Of a stretch of 64,000 nucleotides of DNA, positions 34,374 to 41,396 are shown one piece after another (position 1 is the first letter of the stretch; each line of letters begins with the position of its first letter). The notes below the pieces were generated by a model. It searched no databases, was not told where the DNA came from, and saw only the letters and a program-made list of their open reading frames with translations. The position numbers and the translations under genes are program-made. Source of the DNA: Microbacterium sp. SA39 (GTDB taxonomy: Bacteria > Actinomycetota > Actinomycetes > Actinomycetales > Microbacteriaceae). The stretch covers positions 248,001-312,000 of the forward strand of contig NZ_JXRU01000039.1 of NCBI RefSeq assembly GCF_000967865.1, read 5' to 3'.

Positions 34374-34404
34374 TTGACCCTGTGGCAGCAACACGGTGTT
34401 CCAT
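34374..34404 (+). promoter_or_regulatory. Regulon promoter P9
   Basis: -35 TTGACC (34374-34379), spacer ctgtggcagcaacacggtg, -10 TTCCAT (34399-34404); dyad ACCCTGT / ACACGGT. Start near 34411, ~34-base leader to the alpha/beta hydrolase, which has GAAGGAG before its ATG. Confidence 0.8.
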
Positions 34405-34444
34405 GGCTGCATCCTGCCTCGCGCGGCCCTTTGAAGGAGAACTC

Positions 34445-35158
34445 ATGACCGAGATCACAGTCGTCCTCGTCCACGGCGCTTTCGCCGAATCGTCGAGCTG
34501 GAGCGGCGTGATCAGCGCCCTGCAGATGCGCGGTGTCCCGGCGTTCGCGACGCCGAATCCCCTGCGAAGCGTGACGACGGATGCCGCGAACGTGCGCAGC
34601 GCCGTCGAGTCGGTCGACGGGCCCGTCCTCCTGGTCGGTCACTCCTACGGAGGCGCCGTGATCACCGAAGCCGCCGTGGGGAGCGAGGCGGTGAAGGGCC
34701 TCGTCTATGTCGCGGCGTTCGCTCCCGACCAGGGGGAGACGGCGCTCGGACTGACCGGGCAGTTCGAGGGCAGCACCCTCGGCGATACCGTTCGCGCCTA
34801 TCCGCTCGAAGACGGCACCAACGACCTCATCGTCGACCGCGAACTGTTCCCGAACCAGTTCGCGGCCGACGTGGACATCGCGGATGCTCGGATCGCCGCG
34901 GCGACGCAGCGCCCCATCCGCGACTTCGCACTCGGCGAGGCTCAGCCGTCGACGACCCCGGCCTGGAAGACGCTGCCGTCGTGGTTCATCTTCGGCACCG
35001 GAGACAAGAACATCCCTGCCGAGGGGCTGCGGTTCATGGCCGATCGGGCGGGTTCGAAGAAGACCGTCGAGATCGACGGGGCTTCGCACTCGGTCATGGT
35101 CTCGAACCCGGAAGCCGTCGCCGACCTCATCGGCGAGGCGATCGCCGAACTGGGCTGA
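34445..35158 (+). CDS. Alpha/beta hydrolase (small esterase-like)
   Basis: A 237-residue minimal alpha/beta hydrolase. VVLVHGAFAESSSWSGV holds the oxyanion loop, VLLVGHSYGGAVITEAA is the nucleophile elbow (Ser in GHSYG), FIFGTGDKNIP offers the acid region, and IDGASHSVMVSNP contains the catalytic His. This sequence type is very widespread in actinobacteria and its substrate is seldom known. ATG 34445 follows GAAGGAG. First gene of the P9 transcript, with a small membrane protein 13 bases downstream. Confidence 0.9.
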   Translation: MTEITVVLVHGAFAESSSWSGVISALQMRGVPAFATPNPLRSVTTDAANVRSAVESVDGPVLLVGHSYGGAVITEAAVGSEAVKGLVYVAAFAPDQGETALGLTGQFEGSTLGDTVRAYPLEDGTNDLIVDRELFPNQFAADVDIADARIAAATQRPIRDFALGEAQPSTTPAWKTLPSWFIFGTGDKNIPAEGLRFMADRAGSKKTVEIDGASHSVMVSNPEAVADLIGEAIAELG

Positions 35159-35171
35159 GCGGGCTTGCAGC

Positions 35172-35435
35172 ATGAAGATCCTCAGCCTCGTCCTCAACGC
35201 CGTGATCCTTCTCTCCGCGATGCTGTTCCTCGCGTACGTCGGATACCACTACTTCGACTTCGGTCTGTTCAAGACGCTCCCCTCGGGAGTGTCCGGATTC
35301 TTCCTCAGCGCCGGCGCTCTGCAGTACGTGGCGCTCGGCCTGCTCATCGCGGCGGCGATCGGGAAGATCCTCCTCAGCCGCGCCCTGAAGCGGCGGGATG
35401 CCGGAACCGGGCCTGACGGCGCGGTTCTCAGGTGA
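35172..35435 (+). CDS. Small membrane protein
   Basis: An 87-residue protein with two clear membrane segments (SLVLNAVILLSAMLFLAYVG and AGALQYVALGLLIAAAIGKI) joined by a short loop, and a basic C-terminal tail (SRALKRRD). Family not recognised. It follows the alpha/beta hydrolase by 13 bases and should be expressed from P9. The compact two-span shape resembles DUF-type accessory proteins but no function can be assigned. Confidence 0.75.
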   Translation: MKILSLVLNAVILLSAMLFLAYVGYHYFDFGLFKTLPSGVSGFFLSAGALQYVALGLLIAAAIGKILLSRALKRRDAGTGPDGAVLR

Positions 35436-35472
35436 TGCGCAGGGCAGCCAGGACGGCGCGCAGGTGCGCGTC

Positions 35473-36135
35473 TCAGAGCAGCAGCTGCCCGAGCGGACCC
35501 ACCAGGTAGCGCAGCGAGTACGCCTCCCAGACGGCGCCGATGATCAGCAGCACGAGCGCCGGGAGCGCGAGCAGGCCCAGCTGGCGGAGGCCACGCAGAT
35601 AACCCTGGCGCCGGTTCTTCGCCTGCGCGGTGCGCGGGGACAGCCAGTACTTGCCGATCAGGAACGCGCCGAGCAGGAAGAGGATGTACGCCTGCAGCTC
35701 GATCAGGAAGGTCAGGGAGTGCGGGATCATGGCGACCCATCCCGCGGGCGTGGTCTGGACGAGGGTAATGCCCGTCGTCACTGCCCAGTGCCCGAAGAAC
35801 GCGAGGCCGGCGAACGGGACGATCAGCGACGGCAGCACGATCGTCAGGGCGCTCAGGCGGAAGATGTTCACGACGAGGATCATCAGGGCGAACAGCGGGG
35901 GAGTGTTGAAGAGCCAGCGCACCAGCTCGCCGGTGCCGTTCGCTTCCAGCCCGGCCGCCTCGGCGGCGACGAGGTCGGGGAAGATGAGGCCGATCACGAA
36001 CCCGATGACGGCGAGCCCATAGGCCGCCGCGTTGAGGATCAGGTAGACGCGCATGTTCTCGCGCACGACCCGGAAGGGTCGTCGCCAGAACGGCACGCGT
36101 GCGGAAGGCTCGGTGGATATCTGCGGAGTGGTCAT
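35473..36135 (-). CDS. Stage II sporulation protein M-like integral membrane protein
   Basis: A 220-residue protein with about five membrane spans. RPFRVVRENMRVYLILNAAAYGLAVIGF read in two parts, NIFRLSALTIVLPSLIVPF, the His-containing IPHSLTFLIELQAYILFL, and the final GLLALPALVLLIIGAVWEAY resemble the SpoIIM/DUF95 family. In that family, an N-xR motif and PHG/PHS-E-L motif are conserved. Actinobacterial members outside sporulation are of unknown role. ATG 36135 is preferred; the six residues before it have no support. Confidence 0.7.
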   Translation of the reverse strand: MTTPQISTEPSARVPFWRRPFRVVRENMRVYLILNAAAYGLAVIGFVIGLIFPDLVAAEAAGLEANGTGELVRWLFNTPPLFALMILVVNIFRLSALTIVLPSLIVPFAGLAFFGHWAVTTGITLVQTTPAGWVAMIPHSLTFLIELQAYILFLLGAFLIGKYWLSPRTAQAKNRRQGYLRGLRQLGLLALPALVLLIIGAVWEAYSLRYLVGPLGQLLL

Positions 36136-36194
36136 GTTTCCATCGCACTCCATCGCGGTTCGCGGGAGTAGTGCGCCGGTGTCATGAGAACAAG

Positions 36195-36207
36195 TGACAC
36201 CGTGTCA
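36195..36207. promoter_or_regulatory. Short palindrome upstream of the SpoIIM-like gene
   Basis: TGACAC-C-GTGTCA is a perfect 6-bp inverted repeat with one central base, 60 bp upstream of the SpoIIM-like start and just past the end of the MerR gene. It could be an operator; the binding protein is unknown. It does not match the P1-P19 dyad. Confidence 0.4.
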
Positions 36208-36221
36208 TATCGTCCGCTCGA

Positions 36222-36569
36222 TCAGGCGGCGCGGTCGGATGCTGCGGTGATGATGACCTCCAGGCGATCGCGCACGTCGATGAGCTCGTCGATGCGCGAC
36301 ACGATGCGCCGATGCTCGTCTTCCAACATCCGTCGCTGGTCGACGTCCGTCGTGCCGCTGTCGATGCACGGGAGCATCTCGGCGATCCGCTTGCTCGACA
36401 GCCCTGCGGCGTACATGATCTGGAAGAAAGCCACGCGCTGGACCGCCGCCTCGTCGTATTCGCGCTGACCGCCGGGCGTGCGCTCGCTGTGCAGCAGGCC
36501 CTGCTCCTCGTAGTAGCGCAGGGCGCGCACGCTCACGCCGGCTCGCGCCGCCAATTCGCCGATTCTCAT
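36222..36569 (-). CDS. MerR family transcriptional regulator (separate subfamily)
   Basis: A 115-residue compact MerR protein: MRIGELAARAGVSVRALRYYEEQGLL, wing GGQREYDEAAVQRVAFFQIM, and a C-terminal coiled coil (MLEDEHRRIVSRIDELIDVRDRLEVIITA). One Cys in the linker (MLPCIDSG). It differs from the WSTRE paralogues and resembles small SoxR/CueR-size regulators of SDR genes. ATG 36569 has AGGAG upstream. Divergent from an SDR-quinone reductase operon whose promoter carries a MerR-type dyad in a long spacer. Confidence 0.92.
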   Translation of the reverse strand: MRIGELAARAGVSVRALRYYEEQGLLHSERTPGGQREYDEAAVQRVAFFQIMYAAGLSSKRIAEMLPCIDSGTTDVDQRRMLEDEHRRIVSRIDELIDVRDRLEVIITAASDRAA

Positions 36570-36601
36570 GACTCGCTCCTCGCTCACTTGCGACTCGGGA
36601 C

Positions 36602-36633
36602 TTGCACCTGACGTCAACGTCAGGTCTTACGGT
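36602..36633 (+). promoter_or_regulatory. MerR-type promoter of the SDR/quinone-reductase operon
   Basis: -35 TTGCAC (36602-36607), 20-bp spacer, -10 TACGGT (36628-36633). The dyad ACCTGACGT / ACGTCAGGT (36606-36625, two central bases CA) fills the spacer. The -10 ends seven bases before ATG 36640, so the SDR mRNA is predicted leaderless. Sequence is unlike P1-P19, matching the distinct MerR next door. Confidence 0.8.
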
Positions 36634-36639
36634 ATCACC

Positions 36640-37377
36640 ATGACCACGAATCACACGTCTTCCTCACCCATCGTCGGATCCGTCGCCCTTGTGACGGGCG
36701 CCAACCGTGGCCTCGGCCGCATCCTCGTCCAGCAGCTGCTCGAGCGCGGTGCGGCGAAGGTCTATGCCGGCGCGCGCAACCCCGAGAGCATCGACCTCCC
36801 CGGCGTGATCCCCATCCAACTCGACGTGACGGATGCTGCACAGATCGCAGCCGCGGCCGCGGCGGCACCCGACGTGACCATGCTCATCAACAACGCCGGC
36901 ATCAACCGGCCGGGAACCCTGATGCACAGCCCGCTGGCCGACCTGGAGGCCGAGATGGATACCAACAGCCGCGGCATCCTGCACATGGTGCGGGCGTTCG
37001 CCCCCGGTCTCGCCGCCGGCGGGGGAGGCACGATCGTCAACGTGCTCTCCGCGCAGTCGTGGTTCGCGCACCCGGGCACGAACGGATACCACGCGAGCAA
37101 GGCCGCGGCCTGGGCCCTCACCAACGGCTTCCGGCTCGAGCTCGCCGAGCAGGGCACTCGGGTCGTGGCCGCTCATGCCGGGGCGTTCGACACGGACTTC
37201 TCGGCAGGATACGACGGACCCAAGGAAGACCCGGCGGACATCGCCACCGCAATCCTCGACGGCACGGAGCGCGGCGACATCGAGGTGCTCGCCGACGACT
37301 GGACGCGCGGAGTGAAGGCTTCCCTCGACAAGGATCCGTCGCCGTTCTACGCCCAGCTCGGCTTCGCGATCGCCTGA
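36640..37377 (+). CDS. SDR family oxidoreductase
   Basis: A 245-residue classical SDR. Cofactor loop TGANRGLG at ~residues 18-25, LINNAGINRPG (NNAG), catalytic YHASK, and HAGAFDTDFSAGYDGP after it. The Ser is in NVLSAQSWFA. It ends with a family-typical DWTRGVKASL region. ATG 36640 coincides with the predicted transcription start; the frame upstream crosses the MerR operator. Followed 15 bases later by a zinc-independent quinone reductase-like gene. Both probably respond to the MerR regulator upstream. Confidence 0.92.
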   Translation: MTTNHTSSSPIVGSVALVTGANRGLGRILVQQLLERGAAKVYAGARNPESIDLPGVIPIQLDVTDAAQIAAAAAAAPDVTMLINNAGINRPGTLMHSPLADLEAEMDTNSRGILHMVRAFAPGLAAGGGGTIVNVLSAQSWFAHPGTNGYHASKAAAWALTNGFRLELAEQGTRVVAAHAGAFDTDFSAGYDGPKEDPADIATAILDGTERGDIEVLADDWTRGVKASLDKDPSPFYAQLGFAIA

Positions 37378-37392
37378 AGAAAGACGAACAAC

Positions 37393-38295
37393 ATGCGCGC
37401 TGCACGTTTCCACACCTACGGAGATCCCGACGTCCTGATCGTCGACGAGGCTCCCGAACCGCATGCCGGCCCGAACTCGGTGCGTATCGCCGTGCGAGCG
37501 GTGAGCGTCAACCCGATCGACTACCTGCTGCGGGCGGGTGCCCTGCAGGCGTTTCTTCCGCTGCCGCTGCCGGCGATCCCCGGTCGCGATGCAGTCGGCG
37601 TGATCGACGAGATCGGCCATGGAGTGACGACCGCCCGCGTCGGCGATCTCGTCTTCGGGCTCGGTGGGGTGAGCGACACCACGGCGGAGTTCGCGGTGCT
37701 GACGGCCTGGAGTGCCGTGCCCCCAGAATGGACCGTCGAGCAGGCGGCTGCCGCAGGGCTCGCCTCCGTCACCGCGGCCGGAGCGGTCGACGCGCTCGGT
37801 GACCTCGACGGCCGGACGATCCTGATCGAGGGAGCATCCGGTGCAGTCGGCAGTGCGGCGGCGCAGTTCGCGCTCGCCGCCGGCGCACGGGTGATCGGCA
37901 CGGCCCGACCGGAGAACCACGAGCACCTCACCGCTCTCGGAGTCGTCCCGACCACGTACGGTCCTGGCCTCGCCGATCGTGTCGCCGCGATCGCGCCGGA
38001 AGGCGTGCGTGCGGCGGTGCACGCCGCGCCTTCGCCGTCGCTTCCCGATCTGCTGGCGATCGTGGGGGATGCGGCGCGCGTCGTGACCGTCGCCGACAAG
38101 GGCGCGGCCTCGAAGTTCGGCATCCGTGCCGTGGATGCTGCCAACGATTCGGCCCTTCTCGAACGCGCAGCCGACCTCGGCCGCCGCGGGCTCTTCTCGC
38201 CGCGGGTCGATCAGGTGCTTCCGCTCGCGTCCATCGCGAAGGCGCACGAGCTGGCCGCCGGCGGAGTCGGCAAAGTCGTGGTCAGCGTGCCCTGA
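37393..38295 (+). CDS. NADP-dependent quinone oxidoreductase (MDR superfamily)
   Basis: A 300-residue zinc-free medium-chain reductase. GroES-like N-terminus VRIAVRAVSVNPIDYLLRAG, PAIPGRDAVGVIDEIGHGVT, then the nucleotide fold TILIEGASGAVGSAAAQFALAAGARVIGTA (AxGxVG, two parts) and LPLASIAKAHELAAGGVGKVVV at the end. The catalytic-zinc Cys/His ligands of alcohol dehydrogenases are absent. Second gene of the MerR-controlled operon with the SDR. By family it reduces quinones or alpha,beta-unsaturated carbonyls. Confidence 0.9.
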   Translation: MRAARFHTYGDPDVLIVDEAPEPHAGPNSVRIAVRAVSVNPIDYLLRAGALQAFLPLPLPAIPGRDAVGVIDEIGHGVTTARVGDLVFGLGGVSDTTAEFAVLTAWSAVPPEWTVEQAAAAGLASVTAAGAVDALGDLDGRTILIEGASGAVGSAAAQFALAAGARVIGTARPENHEHLTALGVVPTTYGPGLADRVAAIAPEGVRAAVHAAPSPSLPDLLAIVGDAARVVTVADKGAASKFGIRAVDAANDSALLERAADLGRRGLFSPRVDQVLPLASIAKAHELAAGGVGKVVVSVP

Positions 38296-38320
38296 GTTCG
38301 ACGGGCTGAGCACTCGCGGG

Positions 38321-39187
38321 TCAGGCCCTGCGGGCGCGCAGCCAGTCGCGGATGATGCGCACGACGTCGTCGAGGTTCGATTCGAGCAGGAAGTGCCCGG
38401 CGTCGAGGAGTTCAATACGCGCGTCGGGTGAGTCCCGCCGGAAGGCCTCAGCGCCGGCCGCGGCGAAGATCTCGTCGTTGCGGCCCCAGACGGCGAGCAC
38501 GGGCACCCGACTGGCGCGCAGCCACTCCTGCAGCGCAGGGTAGAGCGCCCGATTGGTCGCGTAGTCGCCGAAGAGGTGCAGCTGCGCGCGGTCGACTCCC
38601 GGTCGGGCAAGGAGCGCGAGGTCGTGCTCCCACGCATCGGGATCGACGAGGGTCGGGTCGGGCACGCCGTGCAGGTACTGCCACTCGACGGCATCCCTCT
38701 CCAAGGCCGGGCGCAGTGCCCTTTCGTTCTCGTCGGACGGATCCTCGTGATACGCCCAGATCGGCGTCCAGAACTCCGGGACGAATCCCTCCTCGTAGGC
38801 GTTGCCGTTCTGCGAGATGACTCCCTCGACGGCATCCGGATCGGCCAGCGCGAGGCGCCAGGCGATGGGTGCGCCGTAATCCTGCACGTACACGGTGTAC
38901 CGCGTGACGCCGAGTTCGCGGAGGAAACCGCGCGTCACCTCCGTCAGGGCATCGAACGTGTAGGGGAACTCGTCGACCGACGGCGCCGCCGAACGGCCGA
39001 AGCCGATGTGATCCGGCGTGATCACCCGATGCGTGTCGCCCAGGGCCGGGATCAGGTGCCGGAACATGTGCGAGCTGGTCGGGTAGCCGTGCAGGAGCAG
39101 CAGCACCGGGGCGTCGGCGGGTCCTGCCTCGCGATAGAAGACCTCGTGCCCGTCGACGAGCACGGTACGGTGGTGGACAGCGGGCAT
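38321..39187 (-). CDS. Alpha/beta hydrolase, epoxide hydrolase/haloalkane dehalogenase type
   Basis: A 288-residue hydrolase. LLLHGYPTSSHMFRHLIPAL carries HGYP, VITPDHIGFGRSAAP follows, and the nucleophile elbow YVQDYGAPIAWRLA has Asp where esterases have Ser, marking the epoxide-hydrolase/dehalogenase branch. The acid region is VWGRNDEIF and the His is in LDAGHFLLE. Start ATG 39187. Expressed from P10, ~33-base leader. Suggests detoxification of a reactive epoxide or halide within the regulon; substrate not known. Confidence 0.9.
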   Translation of the reverse strand: MPAVHHRTVLVDGHEVFYREAGPADAPVLLLLHGYPTSSHMFRHLIPALGDTHRVITPDHIGFGRSAAPSVDEFPYTFDALTEVTRGFLRELGVTRYTVYVQDYGAPIAWRLALADPDAVEGVISQNGNAYEEGFVPEFWTPIWAYHEDPSDENERALRPALERDAVEWQYLHGVPDPTLVDPDAWEHDLALLARPGVDRAQLHLFGDYATNRALYPALQEWLRASRVPVLAVWGRNDEIFAAAGAEAFRRDSPDARIELLDAGHFLLESNLDDVVRIIRDWLRARRA

Positions 39188-39226
39188 GGGGAGTCCGTTC
39201 TCTCGGTCGGTCGTTCGGTCGTTCTC

Positions 39227-39257
39227 ATCGAAGACCCTGTGCCTGCCACACGGTCAA
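39227..39257 (-). promoter_or_regulatory. Regulon promoter P10
   Basis: -35 TTGACC (39257-39252), spacer gtgtggcaggcacagggtc, -10 TTCGAT (39232-39227); dyad ACCGTGT / ACAGGGT. Start near 39220; drives the epoxide-hydrolase-like gene. Confidence 0.78.
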
Positions 39258-39271
39258 GGCCGCACCCGACG

Positions 39272-40426
39272 TCAGTCGAAGATGATCCCCGCGGACGTGA
39301 GGCGTTCGGCGAACGAGGCTCCCAGGGCGATGGAAGGAGGAACCACTCCACCGCGCAACGGAACCGGTGCGGCCGGGTCCGCCATGTTCAACGCGATCTC
39401 AGCCGCAGAAGTGACGGTGATCCTGTTCGCCGGATCGCCGGCTCCCGAGACGTGGACGACGGTCTCCGAACCTCGCGCATCCATTCCATGCAGATCGAGT
39501 CGATAGAAGCCCTGAGCGATCTGCTCCTCGCTCGGTCCGTTTCCGGGCGGGACGAGGCGGCTCAAGAGTGCTCGTCCCCGGCGGAACTTCAATAGAGCGG
39601 CGATCACCGCGAGCCCTGCCTGAAGCTGAACAGCCGGGAACAGGCCCGCCCACCCGTCGAAAGCCAGATGCTCCTGGACGGTCACGTCCTGTCCGCGGAG
39701 CGATGATGCGAGCCTGATCGCCCGAGTGTCCGAAACCCCCATCGGCGACGGAACCAGCCACGCGCGCAACCGGCGATCGAACGTCATCCCGCGGGGATCC
39801 TTCTCGCCCGGCCGTGGCGTTCTCCCTTCCGGGCCGAGCAGGAGAGGGTCTCGTTCTTCCGCGTCGTCGCCGTTCTCGCTCGCCTCGATCATGCTGGCCA
39901 CCGTGCCGCCGTTGAACATGCCTCCACGGATGCGGACGATGAGCGACGCAGTGTGCAGGAGACCGCCGAGACGCTGATCCGCGACAGCTGCCGCGATGTC
40001 CGCCGGAGTGGAGCTCACTCCGCCGAAAGGGACGATCGCCACGCCCTTCCGGGTCGCGACCGCGTGATGTCGATCGATAAGTTCGCGGATCCGACTGACC
40101 TCGCCGCTGATGTCGATGTAGTGGGTTCCCTCATCGACGCACGCATCGACCAGGGGATCGCCGAATTGTCGGAACGGCCCCGCCATGTTCAGGACGACAC
40201 GTGTCCGTGCGGCCAGAGCAGTCAACTGTGCGGGGTCGGTCGCATCAGCGACCACGACGGCTGCGCCCGTCTCGAGTTGCGCGAGTCGCTCGGCATTCCG
40301 CCCGGCCACAGCCCACCGCAGTCCCGCCGGGGCGTGGTCTCGGATGTACTCCGCCGCGCGGCGACCCGTGAATCCGGTCGCTCCGAACACCACGAGATCG
40401 AACTCTCTGTTCACACTGCTCTCCAT
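39272..40426 (-). CDS. Saccharopine dehydrogenase-like / trans-acting enoyl reductase family protein
   Basis: A 384-residue oxidoreductase with an N-terminal Rossmann fold: LVVFGATGFTGRRAAEYIRDH, WAVAGRNAERL, and RVVLNMAGPFRQFGDPLVDAC. HYIDISGE and the internal IVPFGGVSSTPADI are family signatures shared with mycobacterial trans-acting enoyl reductases and saccharopine-reductase-like proteins. It lies 42 bases after MerR M3 on the same strand, so the two are probably co-transcribed and the enzyme may belong to the same response. Product chemistry unknown. Confidence 0.87.
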   Translation of the reverse strand: MESSVNREFDLVVFGATGFTGRRAAEYIRDHAPAGLRWAVAGRNAERLAQLETGAAVVVADATDPAQLTALAARTRVVLNMAGPFRQFGDPLVDACVDEGTHYIDISGEVSRIRELIDRHHAVATRKGVAIVPFGGVSSTPADIAAAVADQRLGGLLHTASLIVRIRGGMFNGGTVASMIEASENGDDAEERDPLLLGPEGRTPRPGEKDPRGMTFDRRLRAWLVPSPMGVSDTRAIRLASSLRGQDVTVQEHLAFDGWAGLFPAVQLQAGLAVIAALLKFRRGRALLSRLVPPGNGPSEEQIAQGFYRLDLHGMDARGSETVVHVSGAGDPANRITVTSAAEIALNMADPAAPVPLRGGVVPPSIALGASFAERLTSAGIIFD

Positions 40427-40468
40427 CTTGAATCGTCGATCAGCGGGAACTCCGCACCCGAGGTCGGC

Positions 40469-41230
40469 TCAGGCCGACTGAACTTCGGGGATTCGGCGGA
40501 GACGCTGGATCTCTGCCGAATCCGCCGCGACGGCGATGCGGCGGAGCACGTCGCGCTGTGCCGAGTTGAAGAGCTCGACGACGATTTCGGCGAGCGCGGC
40601 CCGCGTCTCCTGACTGTTCGCACGGCGGTGACCGGTGCCGGCGACCAGCCACGGGCGGTCCGTGGAGCGCCAGTTGGCACCGTCCGATCCCAGGAGGGAC
40701 GCGACCCGGCGCCGGTCGGCCTCCGAGGCGTCGGGAAGCAGGGCCGTGAACGCTTTCCGGCCTTCCGCGCACTCGTCTGCCACCATCTGCTTCAGTCGCG
40801 ACACCGAGGCCTCGTCGTGCAGCCGGGTGAGGATCTGGATGAGGGACCGGTCGGGCTCCGAAAGATCGGCGGCGATGGCCTCGAAGCCTCGAGGTGTGTC
40901 GACGGGTGCCCGCACACTGAGCAGGGCGGCGATGTCGGACCGTGCGCGCTGCAGGCGCTCCATCTCGGCCACGACCCGCTCATCCAGCTCTCGCAACTCA
41001 TCGTGCGAGGCGATCCCGTGCCCCGCGGCGACATCGACGTGGGCGAGCGGAACCCCGAGCTCCACGACCCGCCGCAGCTGGATGAGGCGCACGAGATGGT
41101 GCACCCGGTACTCCTTATAGCCGTTGTATCGTCGCTCCGGTGCCGTCAGAAGGCCCAGCGAATGATAGTGCCGGATGGTGTTGACCGTCGTGCCCGCCAG
41201 ATCTGCGAGCTCCCGCGTGCTCCACGTCAC
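40469..41230 (-). CDS. MerR family transcriptional regulator (M3)
   Basis: A 253-residue paralogue of the set. [24 protein letters not shown], wing YNGYKEYRVHHLVRLIQLRR, and dimer helix ERVVAEMERLQRARSDIAAL. The C-terminal effector domain (SEPDRSLIQILTRLHDEASVSRLKQMV, ending VELFNSAQRDVLRRI) lacks Cys clusters. GTG start at 41230 with GAAGAAG upstream. Divergent from the second LuxR/LAL gene and upstream of the saccharopine-dehydrogenase-like gene. This repeats the M2/LuxR layout and indicates a duplicated regulatory cassette. Confidence 0.9.
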   Translation of the reverse strand: MTWSTRELADLAGTTVNTIRHYHSLGLLTAPERRYNGYKEYRVHHLVRLIQLRRVVELGVPLAHVDVAAGHGIASHDELRELDERVVAEMERLQRARSDIAALLSVRAPVDTPRGFEAIAADLSEPDRSLIQILTRLHDEASVSRLKQMVADECAEGRKAFTALLPDASEADRRRVASLLGSDGANWRSTDRPWLVAGTGHRRANSQETRAALAEIVVELFNSAQRDVLRRIAVAADSAEIQRLRRIPEVQSA

Positions 41231-41327
41231 TTCTTCGTCTCCTGGTGTCGGTCCTGCGGTTTCGGCCCATGCCGTCTCTGCCGTGTCGCCAGACTCCCAG
41301 CGCGGTGCGTGTGCTCGCGTCGGTGTC

Positions 41328-41372
41328 TTTCACCTAATCGCGTCCCGCAGTACCCTGTGGTGGGGACACACC
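41328..41372 (+). promoter_or_regulatory. LuxR-gene promoter with regulon-type dyad over the -10
   Basis: -35-like TTTCAC (41328-41333), 17 bp, -10 TACCCT (41351-41356). The dyad ACCCTGT-ggtgggg-ACACACC (41352-41372) overlaps the -10 and start, as at 27126. The inner bases match P11's operator closely. Placement fits repression rather than MerR-style activation. Confidence 0.55.
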
Positions 41373-41396
41373 CACCCCCATCCGGCGGGAGCAGAC

